Assembly (NCBI GenBank): GCA_032173965.1
Contig: CM063299.1
Location: forward strand, 2,291,501-2,355,500
Reading direction: 5' to 3'
From: Sitta carolinensis
Lineage: Eukaryota; Chordata; Aves; Passeriformes; Sittidae
DNA length: 64,000 nt
Position numbers and translations under genes: made by a program. How positions within the stretch are numbered: position 1 is the stretch's first letter; the number at the start of each line of letters is the position of its first letter. This document shows, piece after piece, positions 1 through 28,900 of the stretch. The notes under the pieces are model-generated. The model was given only the letters and a program-made list of their open reading frames with translations, ran no database searches and was not told the DNA's origin.

Positions 1-141
1 CATGCTCTGGAAAGAGAGAGTTTAATTCAGGTATGAACAAGAACCCATAATGTCCTCTCATGAATCCCTTGGATAGTGGATCTGCTTTTTGGGCTGCTGC
101 TCCCAGTTTCCATCAGTTCCAGTGCTTCCAGGCCTCACTAA

Positions 142-16992
<16,851 letters not shown>

Positions 16993-18031
16993 GCGCCGCG
17001 GCCGGCGGGGCCGCAGCCGCCCCGCTGCTCCGGGGCGCTGCGGGCGGTGTTCATACCTGTGGGTAACTTGCACTTCGGTGAGACACGTGTGCCTTTCCAG
17101 AGGGATTTGTGTGGGTGGAGAGCTCGCATCTTCAGGCACACGGAGAGTTCCATCTCGTGTCTCAGCGGGCTGGATTCATCGGGCTCTTAGTGACTCCCAA
17201 ATCAATTCATTCTCGCGTCTTCATCCAGTAGAAACCATCTCCGTGACTAACGAGTGACGTAGCTAGTCATGTCCTTTTGCTTGTAATGTTAAACATCCGT
17301 GAGCAAGTTTGGACTATTTGGGAAAAATACGAGCTTCACTTTTATGGTCCTTGGCTCGCGAAGCCACAGCCTCGCAAGGCTCCAAGGAAAGAAGCCCTTG
17401 GCCGGGTGGCGCAGCTCGGGGACTGCCGTGCAGCGCTCTTCCCCCTTCGGCTCCGCAGGGATCGCTCCGTGCTCGGCACCGGGGGCACCGGGAGAAGGCA
17501 GCCAGGCACAAATGTCTCTCCTGGCCCCCACGCCGACGGCGGCCGTGGCTGTGGGAAGCGAAGAAGTGAAGAGTTAAGTCCGAGGCCGAACAGCAAATTA
17601 ATTGCAGCGTTAGGAACAGACCCAGTGTCTTCAGACTCCCATCCCTCGATTGAATCACATTTGCTTATTGCAATATATTTATGAAGTTTAAGCTTAAAAG
17701 TCGCTAATACTTAACAGAACCAATTTCTGTATTTGCTGGTCCTTGATTTCTTTCGTATTCAGCTGAAACGTGCCTTTTGTGCTATGTTCTTTTCTTTTGC
17801 AGCTAACTCAGAATTGTTTTCAGCCTAGAGGAGGCCTAGAGGAATATTTTCCTCACCGTGGGGTGGGAAGAGCTCCCATGCCCTGTCAGGCTTCCCAGTG
17901 TACAAACATTTGGAGAGCAGGTAAAATCTGTAACCAGTGTAACTCATGGCTCCTCCGTGGCTGTGGAAGTGTCCCGGGGGGATTCCCGCGGCGCTGGCTC
18001 TGTTCTCCGCGGGTCCTGCGGGTCGCAGCGT

Positions 18032-18103
18032 GGCTTTGCCACCTCAGAGGGCTTTGCCACCTCAGAGGGCTTTGCCACCTCAGAGGGCTTCGCCAGCCTC
18101 GGG
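18032..18103. repeat. 18-bp tandem repeat, four copies, in the TBX4 3'UTR
   Basis: GGCTTTGCCACCTCAGAG is repeated exactly at 18032, 18050 and 18068. A diverged fourth copy starts at 18086 (GGCTTCGCCAGCCTCGGG). Confidence 0.9.
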
Positions 18104-18477
18104 GGGCCCGTGGGAGGCACGGTGGGCAAGCAGAGGAGCTGCTGGGGGCCAGAGCCCCCGGCGCCCCCAGGGCTCCTGTGCCGGCAGAGCCCCTGTGCCG
18201 CCCGGCAGTGCCCTGGAGAGCGCGAGTCGAGGTGGAGTCGTTGCACAGGCGGGTTTCATCGCCTGCCATTGCTTCCCGAAGGCAGGAAAGCTGCAGCGCA
18301 GGTTCGGGAGGGGCTTCTGCCTTCTGGTGAATCCATCCCGAGGAGGAGCCGGTGGATGAGGTCACATTGCAACCAGGAGAGTCCCCTGCAGCCACGCAGC
18401 AGAATTCCTGTGTGACTGGGGGGGATTTTGTAACCAGAGTTTGGAAATCACTACAATTTTTGCATGCTGAATAGCTA

Positions 18478-18528
18478 TTTATATACATATATATTTTATA
18501 TATATATATATATAAAAATTATATATAT
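18478..18528. repeat. AT microsatellite in the TBX4 3'UTR
   Basis: A run of TATATA is interrupted by TTTT and AAAA. It is partly self-complementary and could fold in RNA. Confidence 0.85.
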
Positions 18529-18583
18529 CACAAATGCAGGCCACGTGTCCAATTCAGCTTTGCTTTTGATGAATGAAATACCT

Positions 18584-18589
18584 AATAAA
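18584..18589 (+). terminator. TBX4: Likely TBX4 polyadenylation signal AATAAA
   Basis: This is the first canonical AATAAA downstream of the stop codon. It is followed after about 20 nt by a U-rich tract (18607-18619), the usual arrangement for cleavage near 18600-18607. Confidence 0.6.
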
Positions 18590-18619
18590 AATGAATGTTG
18601 CAAAGGGTTTTTTTTTTTT

Positions 18620-21600
18620 GAAAGACATCTATTTAATTTTTTTTTATTACACACCTTTGATGTAAAAACTAAGAATTGGTTAGACAAAAAAAAAAAACAT
18701 ATATACTACAGATAAATCTTTATTAGAAACCACATTAGATACAGGTGGTATGGAATTTTTAAATGTTTGTTACATAGCATGGACATTTTATTTTACATAT
18801 CAGAACATAAAGTCATTTTACTACTTCAAGCTGTCTCTGGGTGCGTTTCAATAATTAGTATAAAAATGTTCCATGAATTAAGATGCCTCGTCTCTCTCTG
18901 TCTCCTGCTGCCTGACTACACCAAGCTCACCCTTCCCAAGGTGCACACCTGACCCTTTTTTTCACCATCTCAAAGCTCCACCACCAGATTTTAGGTGCCC
19001 ATGGGTTTATTTGGCATTTTGGGGGGATTTTCCTTTGTTTTAGGGGTGACACGAGTTGATCTGAGCACTGAGTTAAGCGCAGCCACTGCTGCCCAGAGCC
19101 TCTTGCTGTGCTGGGTGCAGCTCTGTAAAGAATGAAGGGAGGCAGGGGGAGAGCTCTGGGGTGCCCAGAATCTGCAGTGCTCAGTTCAGTGCTCACCTGA
19201 CACTGCATTAACCCCGGACCAGACAAGTGGAAGCCAAAGATGAGAGGGCTCAGCAGCCCAGGCTGCACAGGAGAACCTGCCTGGGGCTTGTGTTTTACAG
19301 AGGTGACCAACACAGGAACGAGGGCATTTGCAATGAACAATCACTGCTGCTATTTTTCACCATTTTTCGTGTACCTTCCACTCACCCATGTCATATTTAT
19401 TGATTTCAGGCAGTTGAAAAAATAATTCCTGTAAGAATCATCCCAGAACTTTTCAGTCAATGCAAGGAGTGCAGAGAAATCCTGATCATGGAATTAATGC
19501 AAGTTTTACCTGGCAGCCTTTGCAAAGGGCAGGGCCCAGGCTCTGTCCCACTGCAGCCACTGGAGCTGAGTGAGTGCCCTGGGAATCCCCGTGCCAAAGA
19601 ATGAGCTTGTCCTTATAAAAACAGCACAGGGTATTTATGAGTACAGGACCTGATTGGGAAAGGCTGAGTTAGCATAAAAATGTGCAAAATTTGGATATAT
19701 GCTAATCTGGTCATCTGGGTTCCTTTTATAGTCACTGGAGAGAGATCAGACACTGAGATGAAATGGGATGAATCATTCTCCAGTGACGATCTTTTTCCAC
19801 TCAGAGGAATCCAGTTCAGCCACTCAGAGCAGATTTCCCATTTCCAAATGGCTAAAAAGTCCTATTAGTGGGATCCCCCTCCTGTGTGACTTTGACAAAA
19901 ACATTGAGACATCATTGAATTATTTACATTACAAATCAAAATCCACTCAAACTGAGCACAGAAAAAAAAAAAAATCTGGTTGTATTAATTGTTTTAAAGT
20001 TTGCTTTATGTTTTCATTGCAAGATTTCTGACCTGGGTATGTGTCCAGTCCCAATCCCAGGCTCCCAGGTGAGGCAGCCAGGTTCCATTTGATTTCTCCT
20101 GCTTTTCCCACCTGGCAAGGCTTGGCAGGTGCTGATCCTGAGGGAGATCCTGGTAGAGCAGGAGCATTCCCAGGGATGAAGCCGAGCACAGCAATCCTGA
20201 GTGTCCTGGAGGATTTGCTCTGTTTGTTTTTCAAATCAGAAACACTAAACTGGGGACATCACTAAAAAAAAAAAAAAAATAAAAATCCCAACAACCTGCA
20301 CAGCTTTAAAAGAGATCAAGTGTGCTTACTGTGTCCCAGTTTGATTTACTACAGTTTAAACAGCTTTTAATTCTCAAGAATGTGGAGGTTCATGTGTGTG
20401 GAGGCTTTTCCAGCCCCGGAGTTGCAGCAAGCCAAGCTCAGGGAAACCAGGCCCATTTCAAATCAGATTAAAGCAAAAATTAGCAAGTGAGAAAAACCTG
20501 AATACACATGAGGACCGTTTTCCATTGATGTGCTCTAATCTGTACTAAAAGGCCCAGGGAATTTTTTAATTCTGTTTTTCTTTAAAGTAGATGTCCAAAT
20601 TTAATCTCGGGGCAGGCAGGCTCAGCTCCACTGAGCCCAGCAGCACTTGGTGCCAGACTGGGCTTGGACTTCCCTCTAAATAGAACAAATATTTGTATCA
20701 GCTTGCTGAGAATGTGAGTAATAGGAATAATTGCCAGAATTTAAACAAGCTGAACTTCAGTCCTTGCCAAAAGCCCCACCATTCAATTTGGCATCATTGG
20801 CAGCTCACCGGCTCAACAGGGGCCTAAGTCTGGAAGAGCTGGGGTGTTTTTGGCAAACATGAATTTATTTTTCTCTCTCTCCACATTTTGGAAAATTTGT
20901 GCCTCTCTGTATTAATTTATGATGTCATTAAATAATTCTTTTTGCAGCTTGTATAGAAAGAATGTTTCTTTTGAAGATGAGAACTCCCCTGAGGATGGTT
21001 AGAGTGAAAAATTCCAGCCAAAGGGAAAAAAAACCCTCCTCTCTTTGGCCACTCATGTTTCTGCAGTAGTGCTTAAACAGCGAAAAAATCTACAATATTT
21101 TAATTTAAGGACCTGCTCCAAGGAGGTGCCATGCACTTGACTGTGACAAGAGGCAGCCTAAATTCAGTGTGATTGGAGGGGGTTTATTCCTGTCATAGGC
21201 TGGAAGAGAAATCGTGAGCCGGTGACTTGCTGGGAGAAAACAGCACGTTTTGAACTGATCTGCTCTCTGCAAAGAACAGGATCAAGATTAAAAATGAAAG
21301 AAAAGAAAATATTGGGAGTGGTACAAGCAAAGCACAAAGCCTTGTCCCACGTGAACCTTATTTAATGTGCAGGCACTGCCATGAGAGAAATGCCTGTAGA
21401 ACACTGGGGTTTAGGTGGTGGTGTCATCCCAGGGTTCCCAGCCCCTCCCTGCCCAGCCCGTGTCCTGCTTAAAGCAGGATTAAATGTAAACCTGCCTTGG
21501 GCTCAGCCTCACTGGGAAATGACTGGGGAAGGTGCTGCCCCCGGGGCTTTGTGGCCTCCAAGCCCCCACTCCTACCAGCAAGCTCCCTTTGCAGAAATGT

Positions 21601-24600
21601 TCCTGTCTGAGCCCTCTGGGGAATGCCAGCTCAGGGGATTTTCAGCAGCAAGGATGGAACCTGCCCTCCTGAGCCCCAGCCCACCTTTGGAACTGGGTCC
21701 TGAGAGAAGGAAATGAAATTAATTAGTGTTCAATTTAAATTAGGATAATTGCAGGTTTTGTTAATGAGAAGTTAATTTAATAAAAGGAAAGCAATTCCCA
21801 CTGGAATGACAAAAGGAGGAATAGCTACAACAGGTCACAAGGCTCTTGTTCCACTGAAAAATACTGATAGGGAAGAGGTTTGAAGGAGTATTTGGCAAAT
21901 GCCAACATTTTTCATCTGGGTTTTTTTTGTTGTTGTTGTTGTTGATGTCCTTCTTAGTTCTCAGCAAACACTATTTTTGGCCCTGAACCATACATTGCTG
22001 CAGTTTCGAGGAACATTTTCAGTGGGGTTGTATTTACGAACTGGTGGAAATTTGACTTTTTAATAAGAAAAATTAGGTGGAATGTCACCACCATCTACTT
22101 GGGCAGGAACGGTTTTAACAGTCCTGAAAGACAGAATTTGACAAATGCATCTTCTAGCTGGGAGGTTCCCACTGATAACAGGACCCTGGGCCAGATTTGT
22201 GTATAATGCTCAGCCCTGCCAGCAGGGATGGACACAGCCTTGAACATTCACTGCAGAACAACATGTACAGAGAACAATGCCTTACGTCAGGCAGTGCCTG
22301 CTGCAGTTCAGCAGAGATGAAAAGCAGTATTTTTGCCTTTTCATGCCAAAATCCTAAGGCTCAGTCCTATTTCTGTTGAAGTCAATAGGGAAAGTTTTAT
22401 AGACTTCAGTGCAGCAGGACCAGCCCTTTAATGTTCCCCTCCCTGAGCCCAGGCTGCAGCCTTGGCTGTGCAGTGCAGCTCAGGAAGGAGCCACGGGGTA
22501 TTTGAGTTTGATGGATGACACAGCCACACTGAAAACTGCAGTTTACTCCTGCCCAGGGTATCTGAGCAGCTCCTGAGAAAATAACAAAAGTCTGGAGCTA
22601 ATATTGTAGTTAATATCAGCTGTGAATCTAAGGCTAGCTGAAAATGGAACAGAATAATACCCACACCATTGATTATCCCCTCTAAATCCAAGAGCTCCTT
22701 TTAGCCTGAAGCTTTGGAGCAGATTGCCATGAGGAATCAATCATGGGACATCCTGGAAAGGTGATGAACTTGCCTGGTGCATCAGTGTAATGTGAACCAG
22801 TCTCTGTGCAGGGCAGAGGGGACAGCTCCTGAGCAGCCACGGGCAGGGCAGGGCTGGCAGGGGGACAGGCAATCCTTCCCAGGCACAGGAGAAAATCAAA
22901 GAGCCACAGTGCCTCACCTGATCACACATCTCTGTGAGGACTTGGTCCAGGCCTTACTCAAGAGAGCACCAGAGGTGCAAAAGGATTTTATCTGAATAAA
23001 AGTTCTGCTTGCAATGATCTGTTCTTCCCTCTCATCTTTCTGACATCGCAGCCAGTTCAAAGCTTGGAGAGATCCCCCACTCCCCCTCACCCTTCCCTTC
23101 CCACCATTTATCATTCTGAGGGCAAGGAGACAGCTTAGGGGCAGGAAACCTTCCCCTGGGGTTTCTGTGCAGGATCACAGTGCAGGGCTGGATTTACACC
23201 CAGAGTCAGAGCTGAGCACATGCCTGGAGCCCCCTCCCCTTCCCAGCAGGGCCAGGTGAGGAGGGAGGGATTTTCTTTCCCTCTGCCCAAGCTGCCCAGG
23301 GCAGTGCAGAGGGCTGGAGGGGTTTGCTTGGAAAGCAAACCTTGTCCTTTCAGCCCTGCAGGACATCCAGCATGAGGCAGTGAGGGCTGCAATGCTGACA
23401 CCCCTCTGACCACCCTGCCTGGAGTGGCACAGAAACCTGGGAGCAGCAGAGACATCAAACGCAGCAGGTGGGAGCTGGAACACACAGCCCCTCTCCTGCC
23501 ACCAAATGCTGGGCTCAACCTGCAAGGAAATCTCTGCTAAGATCTCATTTAGGCCAACCACACTGAAAGTCAGCAGGTGTGCAGCCAAACGCCCACACTT
23601 ACCTGTATTCCTCCTAGCTGGGAGGAAACAGCTCCCACTGCAGGCTATGGACTCCATGAAACTCAGGATTTACAAATGCTCTGACCCCCAGCAACGAGCC
23701 AGCCCCTGGTGAAGGAATTTCTCTCATGCATAACACAGAAATAACATCCCCCTTCCCATCTGGGATGTAGCTAATTAGATTGTCCCCAAATTAGTTTTCA
23801 TCCTATTAACTGCAAAAGAAGGGGAAGCAGGAGGGACCAGGGATTAAATACAGGGAAAATATGAACTGGAAAACTTAAAGGAGAGAAAAATAAAATTAAA
23901 TATAAATGCTCTTTTCTTGCCAAGGAGCAAAAGCACCAGGCAAAGGAGTTGCAGTGTTGGATGAGTTATGAGTAATCAGTAATATGGAGAGGTTGAGGTT
24001 GTTTTGCTCACTTCTTTTTGCTGCTTCTCTTCTCATCATACAGAAAGAGCTATGGATGACACAGCCATGCTCCTCACAGCCTGAAAAACAGATCTCTGAA
24101 AATGTGTAAAAAAGGAGAAAAGTGACTTTCAGTATAACTAGGACAGACTAAACATCCCCTTCCTCCTGGGATCTCTTATTACCTCTCTGGTTAAGTTTCA
24201 ATTTTTCAGGTACATGGGCCAGTCCTGATCATCACATTGATGTTAATAAAAAAATCCCATTAATTTGTAAAGGACAGGATATTCTCCTTGCACAGGTACT
24301 GTAGGACCCTTCCTGACAGTCTAATATGGTAATAATTCCTTACTTGGCTCCACCACCACATTCAAACGTTTGCTTGGAAATAATTTGTTCCTTTCTGCTG
24401 TTTCTTACTGTGGGTTCAGATCCTTTGTGGGGCAATGGTTCCTTGGATTGGTTTTCCACAGCTCAGCTTCTCTTGTGTCCTTCCCAGTTTTCCTTTCCAT
24501 AGATACTGCAGTGCACCATTTCAATGAATCATGCTTTCTTCTAATAAAATATTATTTGAGCCTCGTGCCAAAGGCCAGATTTCCATAAAAGAGATTCAGA

Positions 24601-27600
24601 ATGAGTAATAAGCACAACAAAAATGATTTTTGTTCTTCTGTGTTTCCCTCCCCACTCCCGTTTTTGGGGGTCAGAGACTCCTTAGAAGACCAGTGGCATT
24701 AGAACTGATATTTTAGATCTTCAGTTTTGTTTAAGAGCTGTCTTTTCTGCTGGTCCATCAGCTGCATATTGAGGTGTTTCCCCCTTCCTCACACTCCTGA
24801 GCAGGGCCATCAAGAGCCAGTTTGGCTCTTGATTTAACAAAATATCTCTTATTCCTCTGACCTTTCTCACCCCAGTTCCTACAGCCAGGAGCCAGAGGCA
24901 GCTGCCAAGGCTCAGGACACAGAAGTCCCAGAGGAAAAACCTTTTCCCCAAGGGAAATCTCCTGCTTATCCCTCTCAGCCTCCCACCTCCCCTCTTGGCA
25001 AGGTGAAGACCCAACAGGAAAGTGCTGGAGCCAGAATTTGGGACATTTACAAGGCACAGCAGAGCTGAGCCAGCCTCCCTGGCAGCAGGGCTGCAGGGAT
25101 TTGGTTCCTGGCTGTGGAGAAGCACAGACTGCAGCAGGAGGATGGAAGGCAGCAGAGAGCACAGCAACCTCCAGCTTGTAAAACTCACCCACACTTAACA
25201 ACAGGGATACACAGAGGAGTTGCTGGGTAGGACCCAGGGAACCACAACCCCTCTGTCCTCTGCACACCCAGGGCTCCTCTGCTCAACTGGCAACACCTTC
25301 AGCTCCTCAAGGTGTCAACCATGCCTTTCATGTGCTGGTACCATGCCCTGAGCAGGGAACAACTGGGAATTGCCAGTGTAAAGTGATAGTAAAGGCTGTC
25401 CTCACTTTTCATTTAATAGGGTACATTCCTTTTTGTAATATTGCTGAAAGTCCCTCAAATATAAGTGAAATAAAAACTGTTCTTTTACTTACTGCTAATA
25501 ACAGCCAGTCGTGCTGTCCTTGAGAGCCACATATAAAAACAGTCAAGGAATATTTTCAAATGGTAAAATACTGCACTATAAACGAGACTTCTGGAGATGT
25601 TACCTAAATTAGCCTCCTTCAAATGCCTTTGTGATATTTAATCATAATCATAAAAGTCAGAGTGCTTTTGCCTTTCCATCAGAAACCAGCCTTATATGTT
25701 TTGCTAGTCCCAGCTCCACACTGGCTGGGTGTCGTGGTGTATAATTTCATAGACACAAAGACACTTCACTACCATAGCTCTCATTATTAAACAATATATT
25801 TTAATTGTCACCACCTTTCTCATATAGACATGGGCCAAATCTGCCCTTATTGGCTTCAACCGAGCTCCACAAGGGATGAATTTGGCTCAATATATATAAA
25901 AATACAGCAAGTTGAGTAATAAAAAGAAATGTTTGGGTTTCTTTTTTTTATAGCAGCCGGGTTTTTTTTTTTTTTTGCCATACGAACACACATGCCTGGC
26001 CAGTAAAATCCCCTGATAAAGGACTGAAGTGTTTAAGACTTCATATGCAGAATAGCCCTTGGTGTTTAATTACAATAGCAAAGATGCCATGCTATAAAAG
26101 ACTTTCTTACCTGGAGAAGGGATCCATGCTCTCCAATGAAGCTTAATTGCCCAGGACATGCTGAGTTCTCCCCTCTGGCAATAACCTCTAACACCAATAA
26201 CTCCGCTGCTTCTTTTGACATCTGAATACTTGAATATTGTTAATTTTTGCTCTAATTTCCTTATTTGGGTTACAGCTTTCCAGTGGTTTGCTTCTGATGA
26301 AAGTATTGAGCAGTAGAAGGGCTGAATTCCTGGGACATTCCTCTTCCTTTCTTCCACTTTGCCCTTGGAATTTCGCTCTCCCAGCCTGCTCTGGCACTCC
26401 TGCTCCCCCATCTCCTTCCCAGCATACTTGGCTCCAGATGGAGATTTATGCATTTCCCCTCCTGTGATCCTTTCCTGCTCCACCAGCAAAGGTTTCAGCT
26501 TCATCCCAGGCCCAGAAGATGCAAATTTCTGCAGAATGAATTTACTTTAGACTTTAAAGGAAAAGCTTCACCTGGCTGCCAAGCACTCCCGAGTCATTGC
26601 TTTCACAGCTCTCACACACAAACACAGCAGAGCACAGTAAAAATCCCCATCCAACTGATATTATTGTGGGGAAAACGGAATCTTTGTTATTTATTGAGTT
26701 ATATCAGATTTATAGCTCACATTTCTGCCCAACTTTTATTGATTCATAAAGAGAAGATCCCATTTTTACCTGGAAAACGCCGCTTTTTGTGGGGAGGGGA
26801 GGAAAGCTGTCCCTTGGAAAGCTGGAATCTGGAGCCATGATTTAGAACCATCCCCTGCATGATCCTCCTCATCCTCACTCCTGCATCCTCAGCTTTTGAT
26901 GGAGCCAATTTCCTGAGTGCATGTGAAAGCCTGTGGCTGCAGCCTGGAACAATCCTACCTCAGTGCTTCCCTTCTGTTGTTGATCCTTTAATTTCCTCCA
27001 GCCGACTCCTGCAGGGGACTCACAGTTTTATGCTGCTCTTTTGGACTAATCATTTACAACTGACTGGAAAAAAAACAACCAAATCCCTTCTCTGTTGCTA
27101 CTGCTCCATGGAAGGGTCACTAATTGGGATGGACTTCCAGCCAAAAGGCAGCACAGCAATTCACAGCAACCTGAAAATTCTGCCCAAAGCTTTCTAACCA
27201 GAGCAGTTCTCCAGAATTTTACTCCCCAAAATTAGGGTTGCAATGCATAAAACTCCTCTGCAGTGCAGATTTTCACACTTTGAAAAGCCAGGCGAGCAGA
27301 AAGTCAGATAAAATTGCTTAATGGATGAAATCAGAGTGTCAGGATTTATTCTGAGGGTTGGGAATGTTACACACAGGGCTCATCATGGACACAGGTCTGG
27401 GTATGGAAAATACAGAATTGAAAAGTATCTGCAATTACAGAGCTGGAAGCAAGGCACAAGCTGGATTGGGAGTTTAAAAACATGTGCCTTTAGGGGAACT
27501 GTTACCTAATGACAAAACAGGAAATGAGATGAAATACAGAAGGTACCTACATTAATTTCTCTGAATTATTGATGTTTGTGGTCTGTAAAATGGAGATCAA

Positions 27601-28200
27601 AACAGTAATTTTATTATGTAGGAAAACCAATATTCATTAAAGGCTATTTTAGTAAAAAAATGTATTAAATTCCAACTTAAAGCTGAGAATCTGATGCCCA
27701 ACTCTTAGGCAGCAGCCTTATTAATTTATTTTATCCTGTTAATTATGTAATCACAGATGCACATCCTTCCAAATGCACTTTTTAAAGTGTAGCTTTTCTG
27801 AGCTGTGCTAATAACAACCATCACAACAGCTGTGACTTACACACACAGACATGAATGATCAGTTATTATAATTCTTCTTGTGTTTCCATACATTACAGGT
27901 GATAAAATTGCTCTTGAAGAATTATTTTATTGCATTAAAGGATAAATTTATACAACAGTTTGATGCATTTTACACACCAGCAACCACTACAAACTATTGC
28001 TAAACCTTTAAAAGAATACAAGCACATTACCTGAAGTGAAACCAAACCCACAGCAGATTTTCAAGACCAGAAATGGGGTTTGCAGCTATTTCTGGCTGTA
28101 TCAGCCTAAAAATCAGCAAATTCAACTGTTCACATGCTCATGATAAAAACCTGAGATTCAATTAAAAAAATATTCTGGCATCCTAAGCCCAGTGGATCCC
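18620..28200. other. Intergenic region downstream of TBX4 (18.6-28.2 kb)
   Basis: No exon or gene is supported here. Simple tracts are a 16-A run (20264-20279), a (TTG)n run near 21928-21944 and a 15-T run (25962-25976). Open frames at 23.1-23.7, 24.7-25.3 and 26.1-26.5 kb on the minus strand lack recognisable domains. Consensus minus-strand donor sequences are present at 23597-23605 and 26105-26113 but no matching exon chain is visible. Confidence 0.7.
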
Positions 28201-28207
28201 AAGCTAC

Positions 28208-28580
28208 TTTAGGGACAGGAAGGAGATTTTAGGGGACAGACAGGAGATTTTAGGGGACAAAGAAAGGAAACTTTAGGGAGAGAAAGGAGATTTTAGGGAG
28301 AGAAAGGAGATTTTAGGGGACAGAAAGGAAGGACGTTTAGGGAAAAAGGGGAAAGGAAGACTTTAGGGACAAAAGGAAACTTTAGGGAGAGAAAGGAGAT
28401 TTAGGGACAGAAAGGAGACTTTAGGGAGAGAAAGGAGACTTTAGAGGACAAAAAGGAAACTTTTAGGGAGAAAGGAGATTTAGGAGAAGGAACAGGAGGA
28501 CTTTAGGGAGAGAAAGGAGATTTTAGGGACAGACAGGAGATTTTAGGGGACAGACAGGAGACTTTAGGGCCAGGAAGGAG
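28208..28580. repeat. Purine-rich ~21-bp minisatellite
   Basis: About 18 imperfect copies of a unit near AGAAAGGAGATTTTAGGGAG fill 373 bp. Each copy carries TTTAGGG or a one-base variant. Unit length drifts (about 18-25 bp). The + strand is almost wholly purine apart from the TTT of each unit. It is intergenic. Confidence 0.93.
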
Positions 28581-28599
28581 GAGCTGGAAGGGCTGGAGG

Positions 28600-28900
28600 C
28601 TGTTTAGGGGTGCATGGCAGGAGCAGCACGAGCACAGCCGATTTACGCGCTGCTAATTCCTCCTCAGACGATCAGCCTTAACCTGGGCTGATTTCAGCAG
28701 GAAAATCTCTGCCTGGAGATCAACACTGCTCTCAGGCATAAGATCCTAATTATTTGAAAGGCATTTGTTTTCATAGCTTTTTTTTTTTATGTGTCCAAGT
28801 CGATGGCATTTTAATGCCTTATTAAAAGGCACTTTTACAGCAGCCCGTCTGTTCGCTCGCGGTGCCCATGGCTGTGCTTTGTGTTCAGCATTTCACCTTC
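28600..28900. promoter_or_regulatory. Candidate conserved non-coding element
   Basis: Unique sequence follows the minisatellite directly, with CpG-containing words (TTTACGCGCTGCTAATTCC, CTGTTCGCTCGCGGTGCC). Two overlapping hairpins (GGCATT-TT-AATGCC and TGCCTT-ATTAA-AAGGCA) lie around 28804-28831. CpG survival in otherwise CpG-poor flank suggests constraint or low methylation. Confidence 0.3.

Larger units (their letters stand above)
16993..18605 (+). other. TBX4: TBX4 3' untranslated region (putative)
   Basis: The region runs from the stop codon to the first AATAAA on the + strand. It includes a CpG-rich first third, an 18-bp four-copy repeat (18032-18103) and an AT microsatellite (18478-18528). 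The long open frames inside (around 17.77-18.4 kb) have no recognisable domain and cross the repeat, so they are not called as genes. A 3'UTR of about 1.6 kb is plausible for this gene. Confidence 0.6.

Noticed and set aside
26070..26504. 144-codon minus-strand open frame
   Set aside because: No recognisable domain or homology, mixed composition and no supporting splice or promoter context; similar frames at 24758-25267 and 37611-38156 were rejected for the same reasons.
28208..28580. Interstitial telomeric repeat because of TTTAGGG
   Set aside because: The motif occurs once per ~21-bp unit with purine spacer, not as tandem TTAGGG; it is a minisatellite.
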